A stretch of 33,074 nucleotides of DNA, taken from positions 1 to 33,074 of the forward strand of contig KN884758.1 in assembly GCA_000934455.1 (NCBI GenBank), written 5' to 3'. The notes under the pieces are model-generated. The model saw only the letters and a program-made list of their open reading frames with translations. It was not told the origin of the DNA and did no database searches. Every line of letters starts with the position of its first letter. The stretch's first letter is position 1. This DNA is from Apostichopus parvimensis. Taxonomy: Eukaryota; Echinodermata; Holothuroidea; Aspidochirotida; Stichopodidae. A program made the position numbers and the translations under genes. Shown piece after piece: positions 13,001 to 25,000 of the stretch.

Positions 13001-16000
13001 TTGACAATAGCATTATGACCTGGACTTGGAATTTCTTTTATCGCTTAATTGAGCCATTCGTGCAGTGTACTATTATTATTGTCTTTTTGTTCGTTGTGAC
13101 TTGTATGGCATTCATACCGCACATTTTTCAATTGCAGACAAACCTGAATATATCCTCGGGTGTTTTTGTTCGAAGCATGAATGTGGTACATGTACGTAAA
13201 GCTTTTAATGCCGATACCCTTGTGTGTTGATAAATCTGCGGCATGGCAATGATGACGTATATGCAAATGGATACGTTTATGGCAAGCCATGTGGGACAAA
13301 CACCGCATAATATATCCGCGTATTAATTCGAATGTATACGCGTATATTAATTGGAATATACATGTGTTGTACATGCGTATAGTTTCGCTTTTTGAAGCGA
13401 TCTCGCGAGCCCGCCAAAATATTTATCGTTGATATATGTACACAGCAATAGGGCGGAAATGTGTTTTCGTGTACATTCGAATTAATCCGTGCATAAATTG
13501 GATTTAATCCCCATTTGTATTCTATTTAATACGTGTATATATTCGAATTAATACGTGTATATATTCGAATTAATACATGTATATATTCGAAATAATATGC
13601 GGAAATATTTAAGCCACATGATTGGCTAATAATATATACGCGTATATATTCCAATTAATACGCGTATAAATTCCAATTAATACGCTGATATATTATGCGG
13701 TGTTTGTCCCACATGGCTTGCCATATACGTTGCCCACTATCAGATGTTAAAACCATATCCCTCCTGACACTGGTGACATTACAGGAGGTGTCTGTGGAGG
13801 TTATACAGGTCATCGGTATTGGTGCCAATTTTAAGCACGCCACAGAGGCTAGCAATATTCCTTTGCTACAGGCTCGGGTCCTCAGAAATATTGCCAGCCA
13901 TTGAGGAGTATTCAATTAGACAGATCACAGTGGCAATAAAGTACTTATTAATGTATGAGCATGGATGACCATTTTCTTGCCCCAAATTTTTAGCAGGGTA
14001 AGAATTGGTAGAATTTGACCAAAATACACAGGTCTCCAAGTTACTTCTACACATCGAAGAGTGTGAAATTAGACAATGGAATGTGTCAGAGTGTGACGGG
14101 GGTGGGGGGGGGGATACATCGAGCCTCGAGGGTGGTATAGTTCTAGCATATTTTGGGCCAATATTGATGACCATTTAACCATGGATGATCATGGACGGGT
14201 ATACGAAGAGCCGTGACATTGCAAGTTTTCAGAACTTCACATCTCACGTGTGTTCCTGTGCTATATATCGTTTGTGATTTGTTGGTTTCATTGTATCATG
14301 CATTCCTCTGTATTTTGATCAGGGAGTTCTTAAAAACTCCCAGAGTTGGCCAAACTCAGTCAAATTTCAGTCTAGACTGACTGACACTTATACTTTATAC
14401 AGGGAGATACCACTGCAACGTTGTATCATGGAGCTGCTGCTATAGTATATTGCATCTGTTCACGCGAGATTTTCAAAGTGTAATTCATCCATTCCGCCAA
14501 ATTGAAACACGATTCGATGATACTCAAGCAGAAACGGCATGCGTTCCAACCGAATGTGCAAGACATTAGTCTTGGCACAATTAACATAAATGTTATTCCA
14601 TTCTCCATGGAAAAAATACTACTTATGTTATCCACTCACAGTGGGGAATGTTGGTGAAACAGTGTGCCATGCATGACGCAGACCCCAGCTACATTTTTTT
14701 CATTCACAAAATGATGTGAACGGGGGGATTAAAACCCTCTTACCGTTGATGGATGTTGACATGAGAGACGGTGTCGCTGCCTGGCGGGAGATCAGACATT
14801 TCTCATGTCGTAATCCCTCAGGAATCATGGGGAATTTCCATCATTCTCTCCGCTCCTGATGTCGGACAAAGGTATAACATCTGAGCCCGTACGTTCAAAG
14901 TCATTAAAAGCCTTCGGAAATCCGATTGTGTTGTCACGGTAATTTATGAGGGCAAGTTCACGGGCTAAACATTGGCGAACCACCAAAACAATAGGCTCAA
15001 TGGTGGACATTGGACAGAATCTTATTGAACCGAATAGAAGAACAAGGCCCAACAGTATACAGAACAAATAAAACAATGGACATAAGAGAATGATGAACCT
15101 GCCTGCATGCATGTGGTAGCAGATCAATGCCTAGAAAGCAGAGTAATTATTTTTCACAGTTTGAGAAATATATTTCTAGGATAGACTTATACAATTAGTT
15201 ATCAATTTTAGGATAATTACATTTCTGTGATTTAAGTGTCCACTGTTTGCAATGTATTTCCCGCCGTCACAGCCCAAGGGTCAACATGCAGTCCAGTTGT
15301 CTTTTTACTGTTGTTACAATTTAGTCGAAACCGAAATGCTATTTGTATGTTGAATTACAGACCGTGTAAAAAGCTGTGTGACGTCAGTCAACAAATAACC
15401 TATCGACAAATAAGAGGTTAAGTTTAAAGTTTACAGTCTTGTATGAGGCTAAGGCCTCCTTACACGACTTTACAACTTAACCCCTCCCCCCCCCCCTGGT
15501 CATTGGTAACTTGTCACACCCATGGGCACACACCAAAGTGTGCACAATTCAATCGACCTCCCCTGTGGCACCACAGTGCACCACGTCCACGTGACCCCCG
15601 GGGACTTCCCATAGGGTGCAGCCACAAACCAGCGCTCCCATTTATACACCTGGGTTACGAGAGGCAGTGGAGATTAAGTGCCTATGCGTTACCGGTACAC
15701 AGAGCCCCCCCCCCTCCCTCCCAATACTCTTGTCCAGACCGTGTACTATTGAAGCACGCTGGGTCCGCAAACTGTGAGGCGCGGCCGTGTGAAGCGCGAC
15801 TCCCAGCGGGTCACGATAGCTGTCCAATCTAGCTTTCATACACTCGGAGCAACGGGTCAGTGATCGTGGCTTGATCACTTCACGGAAGCTCCTGATTGGC
15901 CGTTCGTTAGAACTTTGCGGACCGTAGTTGTAATATAGCATACGCTAGTGTCTCCAACGGTGACTAACCGTTTGTGTAGAGAGTCGAATAGACATGAAAG

Positions 16001-19000
16001 ACACGAAGGCCTCGACTGGATAATTCGCATCTGTATTGCATCCGTGAAAACTATCAACAAATATATTAAATTCTCAATTAACGTACAAAAATATGTCACG
16101 TAAAGATTCAATAAATCACAAGGAGTACAAAATATACAAAGTGTCACATAAAGACTAGAAAATACTATGCAAGCCTCAAAACGCGCAATTCAAATAATGT
16201 TTACTGCAATTACACTTTTACATTTAAATTCTATTTAACCATAATAGTTCAAACGTACCTCTTTGGTATCTCTTAATCCTCACGCATACTACGCTGATAA
16301 TACAAGGTAACACTATTACATGCATGTGTACAGGCTGCCACGCCCTGGCATAGGCCTATACGGCATGAAATAAATAGTTGAGGCAATGTCACTGAACCTA
16401 CGCAGATCAAGAATGCGAATTAACCTTTGGTGCTCTTTATACCACGCAACCGAATGGTGACACAAAGAAGGCAGGACCTCACCTACTGAATATAGATGAG
16501 GCACTTTCTAAAAGGCAGCCTGTTGGGACAATTTCGTAATGCTAATACCTCTCTAAACTGTACTTCAATATCATGCTCTCTAAGCACTGGTGTTGACAGT
16601 ACAAACAGTTCCTAAACTTGATCTGATAGAAACATGATATTCATTCTGCACGAACTGACAATACGAGTGTTCTGAAGCGGAATATGACACTACAGTATAG
16701 AAAAAATTGTCCCAACTGGGTGCTAAAATGGCATGAAGAAACTATGTATACATTCTCTAACAGTAAACAAGAAGAAACCCAGTATAAAGAATCAATAAAT
16801 ACACGAAAGAAATTAAAACGAAAAGAAGAAAGAAAGAAAGATGCAACCGCATCTATGAATTTAAGATATTTCAATGAAAGGTCAGAGAACGATACATTGT
16901 ATAAATACAATACCGATAACAGGTGAGAACGCCGGAGGAAGTGCTATAAATTTAGCTGTATCATTGGAGACATTCTATGTACTCTTCCGTCTGAACATAA
17001 AGAAGATGAAATTTATGGCATGAAAACAACAGATGTGTCCACCAGGATATATAACCACATGACATGCTTAGTATGCACAGAGGTAGTGTGATGTCTGGTT
17101 CAAGTATGACGCGCCTTAGAGTTTGAGATGAATAATTATAAGTCCTTGGCAATTAAAATTCTGTAAAATTATTTTGGTAAAATGTCGAGCTTTTGTTGCG
17201 ATGTCTTGACGACATGCACAACCACATTTTACTAAATTTTGACAAAATATTGATGATATTGTGTGGGATTTCGTAGGAGTATCTTCACATACAGAAGTGT
17301 AAGGTTCGTTAACCTTCGTGTAGACAATAAGCACATTGTCACTTGCATGGAAGTCGCGAAGTAAATTTAATTACAATAAATGACAGTAAATCATTTGCTT
17401 GGGAACGTTTATCGGAACATGGTACGAGGTCCTTTATTGGTGAACTGCAAGACATTTGATTACAGATCTTCCAAATTATTATTTTGAGGGAGGGGGTGGG
17501 GGGCAAATTCTTACAGTCGGTGTTTTCGTGCTTCTTTGGCCCCGTTTTCTTTAATCATGCGTCACTTCTCGGCCACCGTAGTCTGAAGAGGGGCCGTACC
17601 GCAGACTATGTATATACCATACCGTGTGCACATTTACAATGGTACTTCGACGCCGATGTTGGGAGCTAAAAGTGGAGGGACATTTGCCTGACATATTTAC
17701 ATTTACCCAGAAACATAAGCCAACTGCACGCTAAAACTTTCTTTACATTACAGGTTTGTACTCAATTATGTACTGACGTACAAATTAAATTGAAAGGGAT
17801 ATTTACTTTAGTGTAGGCCTACTAACCAAAAGTTACACCCCTTTAATAGCTCCCATAATGTCCCCATTGCTACACATGTACCCCGTTCACTCCACTGAAT
17901 AAAATAATATATATATAATATATTCCGTTAAAAAAAATAATTAATAAAAATGGGTAAAGTATTCAAGTATATGTTTACTGCTTTCTTGAAAGCAAAGATA
18001 TTGAAAATGAATCGTCGAATTTAAATGTCAATGTTCATCGTATAACCATTACCGATACTCGCCAAAACAAGTTAATTTATAGTAGACGTATGTGATCGGC
18101 ATACGAGAGTACCGACTTAGATATAATTTTGGCCAGGTGCTTTTGTCTTTATGTATATGTACACGTATGGAAAATTTTCAACGATTGCTTAACTTTTTCA
18201 AGAAATCGCAATGGTGGTTAATAAAATTAAAGAAAAAATCATAAAGAAAATAAAAAGACGTAGAACTCCCAAAAGGCACATTTCCAGCCATCTCACAGTA
18301 TGGTGGAACAGGACAAAGGGCTAAGAATGTTTCTCAGTAGAAAATTCGAAATGTGCAAATAGATATCCTCAAGGCTGATTTCAGAAATATAAATATTGTT
18401 TTTATCTGCAAATGGATAGTAGAAGCTTTCGAGGTTGTTTTGAATTGTATTCTTTGGAGAGAATTTTGTTTAGATAAAGAATTACCAGTGCTAGAGGGTT
18501 CAATCCTGTTGTCGTGTTTCTATAGACGTGTCAGGGGCCTTATACAGCTTCTGGAAGTTTATTGAATTCCTCTCTTATTCAAATTAAAGTCAGAACTTGC
18601 CGTATCTTTTGCAGAGTGAATTACTTTCTTCGACATATTTAGCCGGTTTGTTCTTTCCCCTATACCAAATACTGTCAAAGAAGCTCGGATACTTACACCA
18701 TTTGCGGTGTTTGGTGTGTGTGTTTTTAGGTGGGTGGGTGGGTGATCTAGGAAGCCCTCGGCTGCGAAGGAAACCCCTTTAGAATACCTCTAGATTTCAA
18801 GAACGCGGTCGCAAGGTTTTTGGAACATTTACCCGTATTAAACGACATAATATTATATCTGTAGTATATGTTATGTAACTGTACATTGTCAGTGGAGATC
18901 CAGGACTTCTCGGCCCGAGGAGACAAGTATATATCGGTACGAAAAGCGGTGAATAAAGGCAACCGTCGAAAAGAACAGTAAGGAATGTTCGCACGCGAAA

Positions 19001-22000
19001 CGTTAAATGAGTCCACCTTGCTTGAAGCAGAATTATCACATAGTTGCAGCTATAGTGTAGTGCCACCAAACTCACAAAAGAGGGGACCCGGGCCGCGGAT
19101 CAGCCATATTTAGGTAGTTATAATAAAACTTTATTGGGTACAAGAAACCTGTATCGAAATTGGTGGAAGTCAAAGGTAATTCGAACCCACGACCAACAGT
19201 AGTCAAAGATCGAAAATCTTGTAAACACGATAACTCAAAAAGTAAAGCTTGGATCAACTGCCCTACTTGGAAAGTAGGTGCGCCTTAATTAGAATAAAAA
19301 CATGAATGTCTTCCATGTAGGCCAAACGGTCATTAGAGGTCACCAGAAATCAAAGTCTGCCAACTTTGTAATGATGATAACTCAATCTAGCTGTGCGGAC
19401 CAATTTGCTACCATGGTACAAAGAATGAAAACCCGCACGCAGTTTATCATGGACAGAACCCCTCCTGAGAAACCATTAACTTCACTGTGAATCATGGATT
19501 GTGTACGTGGGAGGGCGTAGTATAATGCGGTTGGTATATAGGCCGATTAAACCTGTCAGAACTGTGACGGTTATATCTCTTAGCCAATGGCTCAAAGCGT
19601 GACATCTGCATGCTTTAGATTTTAATATTACACATACTAGTTAACCATTGTATTCAATTGTCGGTAGGCATTTGTGATTTAACGTTCATTGTATTCAACT
19701 GACATCTGTATTCCGGCGAACTAGCTCTGAAAATTTTCCATCACATCGACCACCGCGTCAGGCTGCATTATACGCATGCGTGTGTTAAAAGTAGATTAAA
19801 TACGTTCAGATGCCAGAAAGTACCGCATCACCTATGGAAATAAAGGAAATTTCGCTTTTGCTCAGAGTTTGCAAGATGTTCAAAATCAGTTCAGATACCT
19901 GCTGCGTATTCCCTGTCTCACCTGCGCATGTCTCGTTGCTATGACTGATATGCCTGTAGTCGTTCTCTCGAAATTTCATATATTTTTTGTCAACTTACCT
20001 GAATGGCAATAAATAGTTTATAATCAGTATACGATAATAGTTGTGGGCAAAACGATGTTAATTATTTTTAATATAGGCCCTATCGAATAGTATGCCCCGA
20101 GTGTGGTCGTCATGTGGGTTGTGGTTTAAGAAAGCTTTTCCCGGTCCACGACACAGAAGCTTCCATGAGGGTTGAGGCTGAGCCACAACCCACCTCCACC
20201 CCTCCCCCCGCACCCACGTCCCTACCCCTCGAAATCGATGTATTAAATGCATGAAAACTATACGGTACAGTTTGGTCTATTGTGGAATTGATATAAAAAA
20301 TAACTTGATCCGTTGCCAAGCTCCAAAAACTACAAAGGTAAACTTTCCGACGTTTGAAAAAGACGGAAGTTTTTTGCGACCAACGTTGGGTTAGCAGCCC
20401 CTATATGAAGTTTACCGACCATCGTATTTACTTACTCATGGCCTTCATATGAACACTCTAAAGAACACACCTTGTCATATGGCGATCGAATGAGTGGAAC
20501 CACCGATCTTCCTGACACGGAATTTTGGGTTTATTGCTTTGATTTCCATTTAGTCGATACGACATTAAATAAGAGTATATATGGCATAGACAAGAACATA
20601 TCATGTTGTCTGTTGGAATAACGATTGATTCGGTTCACATCGAATTCATTGAATGTCAATTCCATGAAAATGGTTATCGCTTTGAATGTATCTTATGTGG
20701 ATTCTTTGATCACAGGATTCCGCACGGTCCGGTGACGAAATATGAATTTTACGGTTTTTGCATGATCAACTTTATTTTCTTAAATCTGACCACAGATGAT
20801 ACTTTTTGCATGTGGGTCATTTCATAAGTTTCGAAAGGCTTTCGTGCCTCCGTTACAACTACAGTAAGATATTTCTATTTAAAAATAGCAAGCCTTGAAA
20901 GGAAAACGTGCACGTTTGACAGCAACAGGTTGCAGCTAATCCTTCTCGAGTTCTAATTGTTGCAAGTATAGCCTACATAGCTTGACTTTGTTGGCTCTAA
21001 GTACAACGGATACACCGCGGTCATCACTAATCTTGACCCTTATGCAATCTTTAGAATGACCTACATTGGAAAACGTGATATCCTCTTTATCTACTCAATA
21101 CAAGCAAACTGTTTACCACTCATTACCGGTCACTCGTAATTAAAAAAGATCGGTCGAAGTTTCCTTGGCCGTATCATTTAGCTGTAAATATTTTTGGTTT
21201 TCGATCCACCGTCGCATATCAGGCTGAATGTACACCTATCATTGTCTTAGTACTCATGTATATTGTACGGTCATGCGTTATTCTTTTTTTTTTCAATATT
21301 TAACCTATTGAATATTATAAGTTGTAGCATTCTGGTTCCTTCGTGGATGAAAACATTCTGACAAAAAATAATTAACTGCGATTCAACATACCAAACTTGC
21401 TACACAAATTGAATCATGTGTAACATATATGTTCTACGCAGCCAGCTACACGCTGGACATAGATTTACCCTCCACAACCATCCCCTTATGGCAAGCCGTT
21501 TTAACATTAACTTAATTGTATTCTACTTAAGTGGAATTAATTCCACTTAAGTAGAATAGAGAGGTAAATGTTAAAACGGCTTGCCATATCCCCTCCCCCT
21601 TAGCCTTACACAGGGTCACTGTTTTGCGATGCGAAACAATTTATCAAAGAACCACTGCCAGTTTTGACCAGCATTTGCTGTCAGGATTCTTTCTTACAAC
21701 TTATCAGTTAATTGAAGTTGTTGCTTTTCAAATAGATCACTTGAAGGTAAGTTGAAGGCCATGTGAGGTCACCAGAGGCAAAAGCCTGAAACCAGTTAAC
21801 ACGATAATACCATAATTTTGCATGTGGATTCACCTTAATGAGTCCAAGAAGCTGGATGATTCCGTAGAGTTCAAAGGCCACTGAAGGTCAATTTCTGAAA
21901 AGGTTGATGAAGAACCCTGTTGTTCTTTGTAGAGGTCAACTTAGTAAACATTATCACTCAGCGAAAAGTTTAATCAAGTCTATTTATGATGTGTGGATCG

Positions 22001-25000
22001 ACCTTATGGAGAACATATTACACAGAAACTATTTTTTTTTTTTTGGGCGAAGGCCAAATATCTTTTAGGTTCCAAAGGTTGAATATGCTGTAAAACCTAG
22101 TAGACTTAACCCCCGAAGTAAATATTGGACGAGCGTGTGTAAGGTCAACTTAACTTTGGCCGTCATATTCCTCAGTCATATTTATGGTGCGGTCTGTAGT
22201 GTAAGCAGCTCACCCTGTAAAATACGGTAACCACTAGTACTCCTCATTAAAAAATTATAGCGTTTGGGTTTGCGCATTGTGAAACCAACAGGAAACGTAC
22301 TTAATTACTCCGACTTCTGGTTTAAGTCGACTGTTGTTTATTTATCGAAAGTTTTCGTAAAACTATGTTTTCCGTGCTTTAGTTAAAATTGTTAGTTTGT
22401 GGTGTGTACAAAGTACGTTTTAGCCTAGTTGCGCGAAACATTAGGTACTTGTCTCTCATGGCTATTAGTGTAGCGTAAGGAAACAGACGAGCCATGGTTA
22501 TTTACCATCATCGGTAGTTCCATATCGCTATTGATGTTCTGAGAAAGTACGAAACGCAATGTGGCGATGGTAATTAAGTAACATTGATTGATATAATTGC
22601 TTTAGAGATAGGGTGTGGTCGTAGGATCTGAAGCAGCCGTCGTATGAAATGTATGGCACGAGGACAAACAGCTTAGTTTGGATTAAACTTATGGTTAACC
22701 TTCACTGTTGCAATGAGTAGTAGCTTCGTCAGCCTTCCTGTTAACCCATACATACATGTACACAGTATGGACCTTTACCTCCATTATACTAGGTTCACGT
22801 TGCAATGAGAGACTTGTGGAATTACCCAGAAGCATTATTTCATTAATCTTCAATTTGGTTTTCAGATGAAGAGAAGGCAGACATTTCTAATGGTGGTGCA
22901 GAGATAAAATCACAGTTTGAACCAGAGGATAAGGATGTTGAAAGCATCAAGTCTGATGGACGGGGTAACTGGGGCAACCAGCTTGATTTCTTGTTGTCCT
23001 GTATGGGTTATGCCATTGGTCTTGGCAATGTCTGGAGATTTCCGTATCTCTGTTATGAGAACGGAGGAGGTAAGTCAGAGTCACCTGCTCATTGTACTAG
23101 CATTTGTTTTGTTAAGTCAAGAATAATTTATGCAATATTCATTGAGGTTTGTCACATCTCCAAGAATTCTTGTCATTTCAAATGCTGCTGTCTGTGTTTA
23201 GGACCTGAAGTAAAACCTAATAGTAACATTCAGTCGCCTGTTGTGTTATCGTAAAGGACATGCCTGGTCTTGTAACAATAATAAATGTATGGTGTGGAGT
23301 GCGTATGTGTTGAACGTAGATCAGAGGGAGAGGTAGAAGAAGGATGGGAGAGATTGCTGGACAGATATCAGATATTGAATCCATCTCTATAATCAGTGAC
23401 TGGAATACCCTCAGTTAAACATTAGTGTAACTGAATCTGAAGTAATCGAGACAAAGAGATCATTATAATAAGTTAGTGGTCCATTTGTATTATTGTTTTC
23501 TTTTCTGCCCACAGAAAATGGGTAAACCTTTGATTGACTTGAGGATAATATTCCTGGACAAATTTGCCCTTCATTTAACAGTAATTTCATTGCTTTTATG
23601 TCTGTAATGTTGTTACCCATGATTAAAATTCAGAATGTAAATTACCTTGAAATTAGCTCGGCTATGTTGTGTGGTTTTGTAACAATGTGGCTATTGTTAA
23701 TCGATACTGTACATTAATGCTACCTCACTGTTCCTTAGAATGGTATAAGGGAGAAGTAAGAAAAGGATGTACTGTATGTCAGTATGTGGTTAAATCACTG
23801 AAAGTTTACCAAAAATCTGAGATATGTTGGAGACATTAAAAAAATGATTTCACATGCCTCAATGAAATGACTGTTAGGGAGAGCCAGATTTCATTGGACC
23901 ACAATACAACCCCCCCCCCCCCTGCATCGTACACCTAAAAGAAGGAGGTGGGAAGTGTCCCAGTTTGGAGAGGAGTGTAAGGGGGGTGCATTCATAGGGT
24001 GACCTACAGGATGAAACAATTCCACCGTGAAATTAGCTTTACTAAAAATAACATTGTTCATGCATCGCTTTCAGTACTTATCTGTATTGTCCCTTTATCC
24101 AATGTCTAAAAGTATATACTTTCATAAAGTCTGATAAAGTTTGAGATAGTTCATGGCAACCCTTTAAAGTTATACCATATATGTTGTATTGAACATGTCT
24201 TGATAATTAGAAACAACACTGTTTATCAGAAACTGTACTTATATTTTATATTAAATGTCAAACTGGATGGATAAGATTTTAGTTATGATTGGTCTTTGCT
24301 ACAAGTTTTCTGTAGTGTATCTGGGGGGTGGGGGAGGCGGGGTAGATGGATGGTCATCATACACCATCTATTTATTAGTGCTAATAATAATAAGGCTCAG
24401 AACACTTTTTTGATTTATTGATTTATAATAGTACATTTTTGTGCAAAGGGACATTTTGAAAACTCCCATAAGTTGAGTGAGTGGTTGACCAATTATGTTT
24501 GTAAGTGACCTCATTGATTTGTTGCATGTTTTTCACCCCTTCATAGGTGCTTTTCTGATGGTTTACTGTCTGCTGTTGATCATTGCTGCCCTGCCAATCA
24601 TGGTGTTGGAGATGGTCTTTGGTCAGTTTACCAGCACTGGGGCCATCAGTGCCTGGACCGTTAGCCCACTTTTCAAAGGTATTGTAAGTGTACCATGGTA
24701 CACGTTTTGTTGATATGATCTGACGATTTGTACTTTACTATTCTACAGAGTCATTTATCAATAAGATTACTGTATATTGTTAATGGTTTACATTATGGTG
24801 TGCTGTGTTAGCTGCTACAGTATGATTGTACAGTAGGAGGTGAATGCTTCTTTCATCAGGTTGTTTAGAATGTGTTCCTCTTTCAGGTCAGACAACAATT
24901 AATTTCCCCCCTTACTATCCCCCCATAAGTTCTTCATCAGTTGATAACATCGTCTTTATGATTCATTTATTCATTTTTCTTTTAACAGGTATAGGATATG

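Larger units (their letters stand above)
7026..22865 (+). other. SLC6 intron 1 (15,840 bp), rich in mobile elements
   Basis: It opens with gtaagt and ends with ggttttcag, so the boundaries are canonical. It holds nearly all recognisable mobile DNA in the window: a hAT-like element, a SINE, two MITEs, a GC-rich block and two groups of GGTCA-rich repeats, each listed separately. Stretches between them (for example 7730-10140, 11090-12750, 14380-15470, 15910-19160, 19400-21480) are AT-rich, with simple repeats and no recognisable gene on either strand. First introns of animal genes often carry enhancers, but none can be assigned from sequence alone. The intron's identity depends on exon 1 being correct. 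Confidence 0.7.

Noticed and set aside
15443..15832. 129-codon open frame rich in Pro, His and Arg
   Set aside because: Composition follows the GC- and C-rich DNA; the opposite strand is open as well, and no protein motif is visible.
19150..19260. Possible tRNA-like B box on the minus strand (GGTTCGAATTACC)
   Set aside because: No matching A box or stems, and the segment is better explained as part of the GGTCA-rich repeat shared with 19313-19395 and 21735-22150.
22917..23126. Open frames in other registers over exon 2
   Set aside because: They are shadows; only the register joined in phase 1 gives the SLC6 TM1 sequence up to the donor at 23070.
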